In this document: positions 29,105 to 38,810 of the stretch, piece after piece
How the letters are laid out: every line of letters begins with the position of its first letter
Position numbering within the stretch: the stretch's first letter is position 1
DNA from: an uncultured Colwellia sp.
GTDB lineage: Bacteria; Pseudomonadota; Gammaproteobacteria; Enterobacterales; Alteromonadaceae
NCBI GenBank assembly: GCA_913061475.1
Contig: CAJXUN010000001.1
Span: forward strand, 206,414-270,413
DNA: 64,000 bases
Direction of reading: 5' to 3'
Notes under the pieces: generated by a model
Seen by the model: the letters and a program-made list of their open reading frames with translations, nothing else
Told to the model about the DNA's origin: nothing
Database searches by the model: none
Made by a program: the position numbers and the translations under genes

Positions 29105-30358
29105 TTAATCGACTTTACGGCGCTTACCACTCTCTGCACGCTTCTTATTCTCACTTTGAACGTAAACCGTATCAGTTGTTGCCATGCTTGCATGACCTAG
29201 ATCTTCTGAAATATCTTTGAGAGGGCGCCCACGTTCAATTTCCATACTTGCACCTGTATGTCTTAACCAGTGTGAAGATGCTTCTTTTAGCTTTAATGCC
29301 TTATTAGCACTTTCCGATCGGCGCATATTTTCATAAGCGTGGTCGAAAACACTTTGTACTAATCGTCGTAAATGCCGAGAAGTCATGCCGCCTTGACCTC
29401 GTACTTTTTCAACAAGGATCGTATTTTCATTACTAGATGGCAAACCTAATAAGCCGCGTGATGCACGATAACGCTCTAAAAAGGGCAGAAAATCAATAGG
29501 AACGGTTATATCGCGGAGTTTTCTACTTTTGCCAAATACTTTAAGCCACCAGTTTTCATCCTCATCTTGCCAAAAATGGCTCATAACAGGAGACCAATTC
29601 GGCCGTTCAGATAACTCAGAAATCCTTAAAAACAGGGTTTTTAAGGCAGCAATAACGAATAAATTTCGTTCAAAAATAGGGTTTTCATTAGCCATGTCTA
29701 CAGCAGTATCTAAAACATATTGCCATTGGCTAGCGGTTAAACGTTTGATTTCTTTAACTTGTGAGTCAATGATAAAGTGACGGCAATCTTTTTTAGCAAT
29801 TTGTGCGGGGTTACCAATACAGAAATCTTCGGACATTAAGTAATTATAAAAAGCGATAACCGCGGTAAACATTGATGTCAGTGTTTGTTGTGATGGACGA
29901 TATTTTTTCTTATCAACAACATATTGAGATTTGAGACTTTTAGGCGCTTGTATTTTAAATGGAAACCAATGTTCATTAGCTGACGAATAACCATTGGTGA
30001 TCCTAAAGCGTTCTTGATTTGACGTACCGATCCACGTTACCGGTGGCTGCCAACAAAAGTCAGCATATTCAAGAAAGTCAGACTTACGCAATTGGTCAAT
30101 CGGTTTTTTCTTCTCGATAAAAGACCAAAGAAGAAAACGTTCTACGTCATTTCTAAATCTGTCATAGGTATGTGCAGATTTGTTTCTGCCAATGTAAGTC
30201 AGAAAAACTTTGCCCCAATTAAATTGCTCAAGCCACCAGGGTTCATTTGAAGAGAATATTTTATCTAGCTCAGGATAGTCATCAAAATCGAAATCGCATA
30301 AATCTAGATATGGCGGATATAAAGGAACAGGTTTAGTTAATAACATTTTATTTTGCAT
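29105..30358 (-). CDS. Solitary tyrosine recombinase (site-specific integrase)
   Basis: Catalytic residues of the tyrosine recombinase family are all visible: Arg in FLRISELSER, His and Arg in SHWLRH (about residues 363 and 366), His in LGHAS (about 389) and the nucleophile Tyr in TDTVYVQ (about 399). The N-terminal ~170 residues should be the core-binding domain. It is longer than integron integrases, and I see no copy of their extra alpha-helix insert. There are no neighbouring phage or transposon genes. A 36-bp inverted repeat lies about 45 bp upstream. I chose the ATG at 30358; a TTG four codons earlier is possible. Confidence 0.88.
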   Translation of the reverse strand: MQNKMLLTKPVPLYPPYLDLCDFDFDDYPELDKIFSSNEPWWLEQFNWGKVFLTYIGRNKSAHTYDRFRNDVERFLLWSFIEKKKPIDQLRKSDFLEYADFCWQPPVTWIGTSNQERFRITNGYSSANEHWFPFKIQAPKSLKSQYVVDKKKYRPSQQTLTSMFTAVIAFYNYLMSEDFCIGNPAQIAKKDCRHFIIDSQVKEIKRLTASQWQYVLDTAVDMANENPIFERNLFVIAALKTLFLRISELSERPNWSPVMSHFWQDEDENWWLKVFGKSRKLRDITVPIDFLPFLERYRASRGLLGLPSSNENTILVEKVRGQGGMTSRHLRRLVQSVFDHAYENMRRSESANKALKLKEASSHWLRHTGASMEIERGRPLKDISEDLGHASMATTDTVYVQSENKKRAESGKRRKVD

Positions 30359-30403
30359 TCTAGCTATCAAGAATCAGATGAAGCCAGTCTAATGCATTAT
30401 ATG

Positions 30404-30439
30404 CACTATGTCCAATACTGAAGAGTATCGGACATAGTG
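30404..30439. repeat. 36-bp inverted repeat upstream of the tyrosine recombinase gene
   Basis: Two 16-base arms (CACTATGTCCAATACT and its near-perfect complement, one mismatch) surround a four-base GAAG loop. A second, smaller palindrome (TGCATTATATGCA) lies immediately to the left at 30393-30405. The position upstream of the recombinase suggests a core recombination site, an operator for self-regulation, or a hairpin terminator on one strand. The T-run needed for a terminator is poor. Confidence 0.75.
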
Positions 30440-30679
30440 GGGTGTTTGTTTGATGTGAGTGTCTGTCTTGTGATTACCGTCAGATTTTAAAATCTGAAAT
30501 TGGCTTATAACACCGTTTATAACGCTTTTTTGCTATGTACATTATTTTACTAAAAAGTTAGCTGTTTTGCTCCAGGCATTAAAAACTTGTTCACGTTATT
30601 CAGTTACTAGGGAAAGTTTATTAATACACCCGATCACCAAATACTCACGGCCTTAAAAAATATACTTGTTCTTTAAAAC
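30440..30679. other. Non-coding sequence between the recombinase and the MBL hydrolase gene
   Basis: Together with the inverted repeat this makes a gap of about 320 bp between genes. It is AT-rich and contains no gene I can support. One short complementary pair (TCAGATTTTAAAATCTGA near 30480-30497) forms a perfect 18-base palindrome that could act as a small terminator or operator. Confidence 0.45.
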
Positions 30680-32035
30680 CTATAATCTCAATATATCGTG
30701 GTAACTGGCGACTTCAGCATCGAACTTAGTATTTTGTTTTAGGTGATCGCGCATCGCTTCACTGGCTTCAGGCTCACCATGGACTAAGCGAATTTTAGTT
30801 TTTGCTTTTAATTGCGATGATTGTAACCATTGGGTAATTTCTTGATAATCACTATGACCCGACAAGCCATGCAATACCTCAACTTCGGCTTTAACCGGCC
30901 ACCATTTGCCATGTATTTTTACCGCCTTCTGTCCTGCTATCATTTTTGCTCCGCGTGTACCGCCTGATAGGTATCCGGTGAATAATATTGTGGTTCTATA
31001 ATCGCCTAACAAACGTTTCATGTGATGCAAAATTCTCCCTCCTGTTGCCATGCCGCTGCCGGCAATAATAATATGAGGCAGTGTTAATTCAGCAAGTGCC
31101 TTAGATTCATCAACGGTTTTAGTGAAGCTTGCCACATGGCACATATCATAACATTGTTCTTTACTGAGCCTGTTTAAGTCACAATGTTGCTGGTAAATAT
31201 CGAAGACATTTATCGCCATGGGACTATCGAGATATATGGGTAACTTAGGGATGCTATCTGCCTTAATTAAGGTCGCTAACATATGTAATATTGATTCAGT
31301 TCTTCCCACCGCAAAGCTTGGTATTAGTAGCACCCCTCCTTTTTTAGCCATTGCGTTTACCACTTTAGCAAGCTGGTCTAAAGATGATTCTTTGTCGTGC
31401 AGTCGATTACCGTAAGTCGACTCTAGCATTAATAAATCAAGTGGAGGAAGCGTTTTTGGTGGCAACATAATACTGTCATTACTACGACCCACGTCACCTG
31501 AAAAACCAACGCGCTTGCCATCCGCTTGAAGAATGATGCTCGCAGCGCCTAATATGTGGCCAACACTTTGCAGTGTGACCTCAATATCTCCAATTGTGAA
31601 CGTTTCATCAAAATCGACTGGCTGAAAAAGTGACAAACAAGCTTGGGCAGTTGCTTTGTCATATAAAGGATCAGGATTTTTATGTCGACTTATCTTATGC
31701 TTACCATAAAACTTAGCGTCATCTTCTTGAATATGCCCACTGTCGACTAATATTATTGAACATAAACTGATTGTTGCAGGATGCGCATAAACCGGTCCGC
31801 GGAAACCTTGTTTATATAAAGCAGGTATAAAACCGGAATGATCTAAATGTGCATGAGTAAGCACTATCGCATCCAACTTTTGCAAATCTAACGGCAATGG
31901 CTCTCTGTTCCGTGCTCGTAACCATTTATAACCTTGATATAGTCCACAATCGATCAAAACTTTACTTGCACTTTTTTCTACCAAGTATTTTGACCCAGTT
32001 ACTGTTCCTGTTCCGCCGAGAAAGGTAATGTTCAT
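30680..32035 (-). CDS. MBL-fold RNA-specificity-domain hydrolase (CPSF/RNase-J-like)
   Basis: Metallo-beta-lactamase superfamily protein with a beta-CASP insertion. The zinc-binding THAHLDHSG motif is near residue 60, further metal ligands are in SVGHILGAAS and FSGDVGR, and the C-terminal RNA-metabolising motifs IAGSGMATGGRI and HGLSGHSDY are clear. Homologues are exo- or endoribonuclease-like enzymes, but the specific substrate is unknown. It lies next to a universal stress protein and a cytochrome c in the same orientation. Confidence 0.9.
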   Translation of the reverse strand: MNITFLGGTGTVTGSKYLVEKSASKVLIDCGLYQGYKWLRARNREPLPLDLQKLDAIVLTHAHLDHSGFIPALYKQGFRGPVYAHPATISLCSIILVDSGHIQEDDAKFYGKHKISRHKNPDPLYDKATAQACLSLFQPVDFDETFTIGDIEVTLQSVGHILGAASIILQADGKRVGFSGDVGRSNDSIMLPPKTLPPLDLLMLESTYGNRLHDKESSLDQLAKVVNAMAKKGGVLLIPSFAVGRTESILHMLATLIKADSIPKLPIYLDSPMAINVFDIYQQHCDLNRLSKEQCYDMCHVASFTKTVDESKALAELTLPHIIIAGSGMATGGRILHHMKRLLGDYRTTILFTGYLSGGTRGAKMIAGQKAVKIHGKWWPVKAEVEVLHGLSGHSDYQEITQWLQSSQLKAKTKIRLVHGEPEASEAMRDHLKQNTKFDAEVASYHDILRL

Positions 32036-32158
32036 TGAAAATCCTTACAATCTATTGAAAGTGTTAGATTATTACTGTCGATGGCGATAAAGTTATTGAG
32101 TGAGAAGTCAGGGGGACGCACTTGATACATCCAACCAACGCCTATTGTTTTTCTCAAA

Positions 32159-32602
32159 TCATGGCACTAATACGATGGGGATACCTACAGTATGAGCCAG
32201 TTTATTCGCTACACTGCCCAACAACATATCAACAATACGTGACCTCCCCTGACGACCGACAAATAACATATTGGCATGAGTTTTTTTTACGTGTTCATTT
32301 ATTTCATCAACCGGGTCTCCCCATATTAATTCGGCAGTTAGACCGACATCCGAATGCTTATATTTCTCAAGTAACGGTACTAATACGCTATTTGTGATAT
32401 TTTTTTCTTCAGTTGTTTTATCTAATATCGGAAGATTTACCCCTCCTTCCATTATCATAGGTTGTTGTAAATATGACCAATCGACCACGGTGATTAACTT
32501 AACGCTAGCATTGACTTTTTCAGCTAAAGTTATTGCCCTATCGGCTGCTCGATCGCCCCAATCGCTGCCGTCAACTGCAACAACATACAATATTTTACTC
32601 AT
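32159..32602 (-). CDS. Universal stress protein (UspA family)
   Basis: A 147-residue single Usp domain. It starts ILYVVAVDGSDWGDRAADRA and has the ATP-binding signature GRQGRSRIVDMLLGS (G-x2-G-x9-G-S), so it belongs to the nucleotide-binding branch. It probably responds to stress or energy limitation. It lies between the MBL hydrolase and cytochrome c genes. Confidence 0.92.
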   Translation of the reverse strand: MSKILYVVAVDGSDWGDRAADRAITLAEKVNASVKLITVVDWSYLQQPMIMEGGVNLPILDKTTEEKNITNSVLVPLLEKYKHSDVGLTAELIWGDPVDEINEHVKKTHANMLFVGRQGRSRIVDMLLGSVANKLAHTVGIPIVLVP

Positions 32603-32641
32603 GATAGTTTCTCCAAAATTTATCTTTTAAAACAAGATGGT

Positions 32642-33100
32642 TTAATAGCCATAAGATTGATAATCATTTCTTTTATATGGAATAAGTTGATAATTTGATT
32701 GTAAAAAAGTCACCAAATTTATCAATTCAGTTACGGTCATTACATCATTATAAATGGTCATTTTAGATACGCCATCAGTTTGAATAGAATCTAACTTATA
32801 TCCTCGAGCAAACTTATGAGACGGATTTATTACCGAGGTTAGTAGGTCAGCATAGGTTTTTACTTGGCTAGATTTTCCGCCGAGCACAATCGAAAAATCA
32901 GCATTGTCTATTAAATCACTTGCTGGCTCTAAGCCATTTATAGTGTGGCATGCCAAACATTTGTACTTTACCAGTACAAGCTTACCTTCATCATTATTTC
33001 CTGCGGGTAAATTAAAACCTTGCGGAGATTCAGCCCCTAAATCACAACCAATTAAGCCATTAGCAATGAGCACAATTATCAATAACATTAAATATTTCAT
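32642..33100 (-). CDS. Small lipid-anchored c-type cytochrome
   Basis: The signal peptide ends with a lipobox (GLIGC), and a single haem-binding motif CLACH occurs about 50 residues in. The C-terminal half contains KMTIYNDVM, a candidate for the methionine ligand. The small one-haem domain points to an electron-transfer role at the periplasmic face of the envelope. The partner is unknown. Confidence 0.8.
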   Translation of the reverse strand: MKYLMLLIIVLIANGLIGCDLGAESPQGFNLPAGNNDEGKLVLVKYKCLACHTINGLEPASDLIDNADFSIVLGGKSSQVKTYADLLTSVINPSHKFARGYKLDSIQTDGVSKMTIYNDVMTVTELINLVTFLQSNYQLIPYKRNDYQSYGY

Positions 33101-33465
33101 ATTTACGCCTAAATAAATATTTGAAGAGAATATAAGAAGTTTAGTTTATCGCTAACTTACCAGAGAAGTTATTGCTGTATATTATGACCTAGCTCAAGTT
33201 TTGAGACTTATTTATCGGCATTAAAGCTAACTCGATTTGTTCTTGCTATGTGAATATTGGTTTATTGGTGGCTTGCATCTACAAGGTGATTTTTTATTGG
33301 ACAGTTATTAAATATAAGTGTTAACGGCTTGCATGAATGGATATATAATTTCAATATGATGTGTTGATTGTGTTGTAAGTTGCCTATTTCATTAGCGATT
33401 CTTTATTCATTAACCATTTTCTATAAGTAGCTCTTAATGCTCCATTTTTAATAAGGTCTTTATTC
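33101..33465. other. 365-bp intergenic region, divergent genes
   Basis: AT-rich, with no gene I can support. It must carry promoters for the leftward cytochrome and the rightward EamA transporter genes. No conserved operator was recognised. Confidence 0.35.
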
Positions 33466-34356
33466 TTGACTATCAACCACATAAAAATTATAGCAAGCAC
33501 GATATTTGCACTTTTGGCTTTTGCAGCAAATTCAGTATTATGCCGAATGGCACTCGGTGAAAATGCTATCGATGCTAGCAGTTTTACGGTTATACGCCTG
33601 TTTTCGGGTATTATTATTTTATTAGTGTTAGTAACCTTGACGAATAAACTCAATAAAGTGGAAGCGGTTAATACCTCTAAAGGCAGCTGGTTAGCAGGGT
33701 GTATGTTGTTTATTTATGCGGTGGCATTTTCATTTGGTTATATTTCTTTGGATACCGGCACCGGCGCTTTGATCTTATTTGGTGCTGTGCAAATAACCAT
33801 GATCATCAGCAGTGTCATTTCAGGTAATAAACTTCATATTTCTGAATGGCTAGGCTTAGCGACTGCCTTTGCCGGTTTTGTATATTTAGTTTTTCCGAGT
33901 TTGACTACACCTTCACTTATGGGTTTTATACTGATGAGTATTTCAGGTATGGCTTGGGCATTTTATACCTTGCTAGGTAGAAGCTCTAAGAACCCATTAC
34001 GTGACACCAGCTATAATTTTTTACGTACTAGCCCTTTCATATTAGTACTCATGATATTGGCTTATAACAGCGCACATATTACATCGACAGGACTTATTCT
34101 AGCGGTACTATCGGGTGCAATAGCTTCAGGTGTTGGTTATTTTATTTGGTATATTGCGTTGACTGGACTATCCGTTACTCAAGGGACTGTTGTGCAACTA
34201 TTTGTGCCAATAATCGCCGCTATTGGCGGTGTAATATTCACCAGTGAACTGATCACACTACGCTTAATCGAGTCATCGGCTTTAGTCCTTGGCGGGATTT
34301 TAATCGTTATACTAGGCAGATATTACTTTGTTCAGTTAGCAGCTAAAAAAATATAA
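33466..34356 (+). CDS. EamA/DMT-family transporter
   Basis: Ten hydrophobic helices in two five-helix repeats, as in drug/metabolite exporters. The first helix is FALLAFAANSVLCRMALG, and the second repeat starts near FILMSISGMAWAFYTLLG. Length of 296 aa is standard. The start is probably the TTG at 33466 (AAGG upstream), because the first ATG lies after the first helix. The substrate is unknown. Confidence 0.85.
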   Translation: MTINHIKIIASTIFALLAFAANSVLCRMALGENAIDASSFTVIRLFSGIIILLVLVTLTNKLNKVEAVNTSKGSWLAGCMLFIYAVAFSFGYISLDTGTGALILFGAVQITMIISSVISGNKLHISEWLGLATAFAGFVYLVFPSLTTPSLMGFILMSISGMAWAFYTLLGRSSKNPLRDTSYNFLRTSPFILVLMILAYNSAHITSTGLILAVLSGAIASGVGYFIWYIALTGLSVTQGTVVQLFVPIIAAIGGVIFTSELITLRLIESSALVLGGILIVILGRYYFVQLAAKKI

Positions 34357-34405
34357 TATTAATAATATCATGCAGATAATAGATTTACCCGCCCTACTAT
34401 AAAAT

Positions 34406-36187
34406 TCAATTTATTATATTTTTCTCTGTGGCCGACATTGGGTGAATAAGCGCTTTGGTTATTTTACCGTGTTGGTGCTTAACTATTGCTCTGTTAATAT
34501 AGCCGTTAAATTTACCTGATTGCCATTGCGCTAATAAAGCTGAATTACTGGTTAAATTGGCAATAAGGCCAGTTGATTTTTGTGTCTTGATCTTTTTATT
34601 ATTTTGGTTAGCACTAAGACTTTTTTCATTACTAGATTGCTGAATGGCAAAACTCTTTTCCCTGCTTGCGGCAACAATACAAATGCTATTTTCCGCAGCT
34701 TTCGCGACTAAATTATATTCTACTTCCTGTGGTTCTTGAATATCAAAAGGCACGAGCAACAGATGAATATCATTTAGGGCGAGTACATTGACCGTTTCAG
34801 CTATATTTGCATCGTCAGCGGTTAACATCACAAGGTTAATATTACCTTGCTCTAAAGGTAATTCGATAATTTTTATCCTATCAGCTAAGGCAGTCCACTG
34901 ATATCGTTGGCAAAAATGTAATTGTTGTTGTGTCGCAAAGATCCCATGTTGGCTTATTAATACCGCATGATGGTTGCCATTAAGTACTAAACTGGTACAA
35001 ACATATTGAAAAGGCCGTAATACCGCGCTGACTTGTTGAATAAGTTCAGTGCTCATACGCTCGATGTGCTTTAACGTTTCGCTGTTCTGAGTGACGGTTT
35101 TATCGCCGATAAAAAACAACTCAGGTAATTGAATGATGTCACTGAGGTTATTTTCAATATAATGACAAACGTCTTCAACGGCTTGCTCGTTTGCTTTATA
35201 AGTGGCAAATATAGCGACATTAGCGCTTTCTGGAACCTTATCACCATATTCGTCATCGCGCGTTGTTGGCTGTTTAACCAAGGTTTTTTCGATATAGAGC
35301 TCTGGTCGTTGCTGTTGATTAAAGCGAGTACCATCAGGACGAAGCTTCTTTTTTAGCCCTGCTTCAGCTAAGTTAATATCTGCAAAGGTATAACCTTCTT
35401 TATTGTTCGCTATTTTTGCTAATGTCTTGCCATCTGGTGCTACGATCTGGCTTTGACCGGCACCGACATGATAGTTTTTATCAATAGTACTGAATGCTAA
35501 AAAGCTATCGATAATTTTCGCGCTGTCTCGAACATCTTCGCTGTCTGTGATGGCAAGCAATGCCCCAACTTTATTGGCCGTAGCGGTAAATACGTTATTT
35601 TCAGTGGCTCGAGCGAAGTCGTGTATCTTGCTTTGATCCAACGCGAATGAGTGCTCAGAATTACACAATAACTGGGCGCCATTTAGCGCTAAATCACGAG
35701 ATGGCTGAGAAGTATGACCATCACCTATTAACATTCCAAACTCACCAAAAACGGTTGATACCGTTGTTGAAGCTTCATGTGAACAAGTAAAATAAATATT
35801 GTCCTGCTCACTCAAGTTTTTCTTATCGACCTGCTGAACAAGCTCGCCAAGAGGCGAAAATAAACAAGAAGTGATACTAATATTTGATTTAATCGAGGCG
35901 TTTTGATGATCGCGCGTCATATCTCGACGTAGTGTCAAGTTAAGTACGATGTAACAACCATGTTGTTTAGCTTGCAGTGCTACTTGTTGTAAAAATTCAC
36001 TATCAGTTGCCAACGCTTGATGCCAGGCCTCGTTATGATCCGCATAACAAGGTTGTGTATTACAAAACTCTGGCAGTACAATAATCGCGGGTTTACACGC
36101 TGCTGTTTCATTGATCATTCTAAGGCAAGTTGCTAGGTTTTCTTGGCAATTAATAGTTGTGGCAAATTGAGCAACGGCTACTCGCAT
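34406..36187 (-). CDS. Two-domain carbon-nitrogen hydrolase (nitrilase-fold) protein, probably inactive
   Basis: The N-terminal ~280 residues have a nitrilase fold: the glutamate is in VLPEFCN, the lysine in VDKKNLS, but the usual catalytic CYD segment is replaced by IGDGH, so the nucleophilic cysteine is missing. The second half (about 320-590) is a degenerate repeat (IIQLPELFF, VMLTADDAN) that also lacks Cys. It resembles the glutaminase half of NAD synthetases in its start (RVAVAQFATTINC) but no synthetase domain follows. It is likely a binding or regulatory pseudoenzyme (inference). Confidence 0.7.
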   Translation of the reverse strand: MRVAVAQFATTINCQENLATCLRMINETAACKPAIIVLPEFCNTQPCYADHNEAWHQALATDSEFLQQVALQAKQHGCYIVLNLTLRRDMTRDHQNASIKSNISITSCLFSPLGELVQQVDKKNLSEQDNIYFTCSHEASTTVSTVFGEFGMLIGDGHTSQPSRDLALNGAQLLCNSEHSFALDQSKIHDFARATENNVFTATANKVGALLAITDSEDVRDSAKIIDSFLAFSTIDKNYHVGAGQSQIVAPDGKTLAKIANNKEGYTFADINLAEAGLKKKLRPDGTRFNQQQRPELYIEKTLVKQPTTRDDEYGDKVPESANVAIFATYKANEQAVEDVCHYIENNLSDIIQLPELFFIGDKTVTQNSETLKHIERMSTELIQQVSAVLRPFQYVCTSLVLNGNHHAVLISQHGIFATQQQLHFCQRYQWTALADRIKIIELPLEQGNINLVMLTADDANIAETVNVLALNDIHLLLVPFDIQEPQEVEYNLVAKAAENSICIVAASREKSFAIQQSSNEKSLSANQNNKKIKTQKSTGLIANLTSNSALLAQWQSGKFNGYINRAIVKHQHGKITKALIHPMSATEKNIIN

Positions 36188-36439
36188 GATTTATATATTC
36201 CAGATAGTTAGTAATAGATCACACGTTGTAATGTGAATGCATAACATGGTTTTTTGGAGATTATACCTTGTTAATTATATTTGTGGTCTTGTTCACTATC
36301 ATAATTGCAAAAATATACAGTGTAATGCGCTGGGTACGACTTATGTTCACAATGTTGAGAAAGTAACTCGTTATCAAGTTTTATTGTTTGGCACTCTTTG
36401 GTTATACTAAATTTTAATATCTCTTTAATAGTTATTTCT

Positions 36440-37186
36440 ATGTTAAAAGCTTTAAATTACTTTGTTTTTATCGTGCTATTAGGATGTTCTGCAGCTTCAA
36501 CAGCAGAGCAAACACTAAAAGTTGGCGTGGGGAACTTTCCGCCTTTTTTTATTGAAGAAGGAGAAAGAGGTATATTTATTGAAATAATCGATGAAATATT
36601 TAAACAACTTCCGCAATACAAAGTTGAATATATATTTATGAGCAATCATCGAATATTGCATGAAATTAATTACGGCCAATCAATTGATGTTGCGTGTAAT
36701 ATTTTTCCTAGTTCAAAACTTAAAGCACATTTATCAGAGCCTATATTTCGCTATATAGATGTAGCTATTTCAAAGAAGTCTGCTCATTTAACAGTAGCGA
36801 CCACGGCAGACTTAAAGGGCAAACATATTGCTGCATATCAAGGGGCAACGGAGATGTTAGGCGATGAATTTCAACAAATGGCTAATGATAACGCTAATTA
36901 TTCTGAACACGCTCATCCTAATGAAACAACCTTGCTAATGCTGAGCGGAAAAAAGGATATTCGAGTCGGTGACCTCAACATTTTTTGGTATGATTTAGGC
37001 CATAAATATTATAGTAAGCAAAAAAATCTAACGTCTGACGAATTTAACATTCATTATTTATGGCCTAGCCTTTATTCACATATGGCTTTTAAAGATCCAC
37101 AATTGAAAAATGTTGTAGATGATGTGATCAAAGCATTAAAGCTTAATGGTACGATTGAGAAAATCTATGCAAAATATAATATTTAG
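36440..37186 (+). CDS. Family 3 extracellular solute-binding-like protein
   Basis: An N-terminal signal peptide precedes a domain of about 220 residues with the type II periplasmic binding fold (TLKVGVGNFPPFF, DLKGKHIAAYQGATEMLGDEF, MAFKDPQLKNVVDDVIKALK). No ABC transporter permease or ATPase is adjacent, so it may be a periplasmic sensor-type protein rather than part of an importer. The ATG at 36440 starts a normal signal sequence. Confidence 0.78.
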   Translation: MLKALNYFVFIVLLGCSAASTAEQTLKVGVGNFPPFFIEEGERGIFIEIIDEIFKQLPQYKVEYIFMSNHRILHEINYGQSIDVACNIFPSSKLKAHLSEPIFRYIDVAISKKSAHLTVATTADLKGKHIAAYQGATEMLGDEFQQMANDNANYSEHAHPNETTLLMLSGKKDIRVGDLNIFWYDLGHKYYSKQKNLTSDEFNIHYLWPSLYSHMAFKDPQLKNVVDDVIKALKLNGTIEKIYAKYNI

Positions 37187-37309
37187 TCCGTTGTAAATAA
37201 CCGCTCAGCCATGAACATCGCTTACTAGGTAACGAGTGTTTGACGCTTTACTGGCACACATATTAAATTACGACAATAATTGCTGTACGCCTATAGTGCT
37301 TAAAACAGA

Positions 37310-38626
37310 TTAATCATCAGGGCTATTTAACCAGATATCGGCATTTATTGATGGTGGCTTCTTTTTACGCTTTTTCTTGCCTGTGCCTTCTGGCGCAGCC
37401 ATTGGTTTTTCTGCGGTTAATAATGTCTCAATGGCATCGTTATCAACTTCAAAGCCTTCAACTTGCTCTCGATCTAGCCAGATTTTGTGCTTCTTTTCGA
37501 TAACCTTAAAATGATGATAATCTTCATGATCTATAAGTGATAATGCTAAACCAACCTCGCCTGCTCGACCACTTCGGCCAATACGGTGCATGTAATCTGA
37601 GGGGCTTCTCGGTAAATCAAAATTGATCACTACGGGTAATTTTTCAATATCAAGACCACGAGCCGCAATATCGGTCGCTATCAATACTTCAATTTCACCA
37701 TTTTTAAAGCCGTCAAGCACCCGACTACGAGCGCCTTGACCTTTATCACCATGAAATACTTCGGCGGTAATACCGCGCTTTAAAAGCTTTTCAGCTAGGT
37801 GATTGCAGCTATTTTTAGCATTAACGAATATCAGTGCTTGTCGCCATGAATGTTGTATGATCAAATGCGCTAATACTGCTGTTTTCTCGCCCTTATTGAC
37901 GGTGAAAACCCGTTGTACCAAGGTACTGGCATCGCTACTTTGCAGTTGAATCTCAATAGCATTATTCAATAACTTTTCAGTTAGGGCTTTTACTTGTTCG
38001 GGAAAGGTTGCTGAAAATAATAAGGTTTGCTTGTTCTTTGGTAATAAAGCTAATAAAGCCGTTAGCTCTTCGGTAAAGCCTAAGCTCAACATTCGGTCAG
38101 CTTCATCGAGCACTAAGGTGTTAACTTTATCGAGTTTAATAGCATTGCTTGAAATGAGATCAAGTAATCGACCGGGTGTGGCCACTAAAATATCAGTGCC
38201 GCCGCGCAAAGCTAGCATTTGAGTGTTTGCCGATACACCGCCAAAAACTGCTACGGTTTTAATTTCGCCGTTAAAATGTGCCGCATAGGATTTAATACTA
38301 TCGGCGACTTGCTTCGCTAACTCTCGGGTTGGCACCAATATCAAACCTGAAACATAGTTGCCTTTATTTTTGTTTACTGACTTTCCAGTGTCTTTTACTT
38401 GCGCTAGGTATTGCAGCATGGGTAGTGCAAAAGTTGCGGTTTTACCTGAGCCGGTATTTGCCCCAGCAATTAAGTCACGTCCTGCTAACACACTCGGAAT
38501 AGCTTGCGCTTGAATAGGCGTTGGCTGTTGATATTCCAGCTCAACTAATCGAGCTAATAATGGTGTAATAAGGCCAAGCTCTGAAAAGCTGGCAGGTGTA
38601 GTAAGCGTAGTGGTATCAGACGTCAT
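37310..38626 (-). CDS. DEAD-box ATP-dependent RNA helicase
   Basis: All helicase motifs are present: Q motif (FSELGL...PTPIQAQAIP), Walker A GANTGSGKT, PTRELAKQ, TPGRLLDL, DEAD in VLDEADRML, SAT in LFSATFPEQ, ARGLDIE and HRIGRSGRAG. The basic tail (KKKRKKKPP) is typical of RhlE-like proteins that help ribosome assembly or RNA decay in the cold. The exact subfamily cannot be fixed without alignment, so no symbol is given. Confidence 0.92.
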   Translation of the reverse strand: MTSDTTTLTTPASFSELGLITPLLARLVELEYQQPTPIQAQAIPSVLAGRDLIAGANTGSGKTATFALPMLQYLAQVKDTGKSVNKNKGNYVSGLILVPTRELAKQVADSIKSYAAHFNGEIKTVAVFGGVSANTQMLALRGGTDILVATPGRLLDLISSNAIKLDKVNTLVLDEADRMLSLGFTEELTALLALLPKNKQTLLFSATFPEQVKALTEKLLNNAIEIQLQSSDASTLVQRVFTVNKGEKTAVLAHLIIQHSWRQALIFVNAKNSCNHLAEKLLKRGITAEVFHGDKGQGARSRVLDGFKNGEIEVLIATDIAARGLDIEKLPVVINFDLPRSPSDYMHRIGRSGRAGEVGLALSLIDHEDYHHFKVIEKKHKIWLDREQVEGFEVDNDAIETLLTAEKPMAAPEGTGKKKRKKKPPSINADIWLNSPDD

Positions 38627-38810
38627 TAATATAAAGGGCTCAAAGCTAAAATAATTGCCGCTATTTTAGCGTATTTATGGCGCTATAAGTTAGTAAAAAA
38701 CCGTTTTTATCAGAATAATACTTCGTCGCGTTAGTTTCGCTAAGCTAGCGCTGAGTTGGTACATTTCATGTAAGCTGTGGTTTAACTCGCGCATCAAGGT
38801 ATGTCATTCG

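Noticed and set aside
29105..30358. Tyrosine recombinase as the integron integrase
   Set aside because: It lies 25 kb left of the array, beyond its distal end, is longer than IntI proteins, and I see no IntI-specific insert. Cassette direction places intI to the right of the window.
33384..33653. Minus-strand 89-codon frame overlapping the EamA gene
   Set aside because: It is antisense to a clear ten-helix transporter and has no family pattern.
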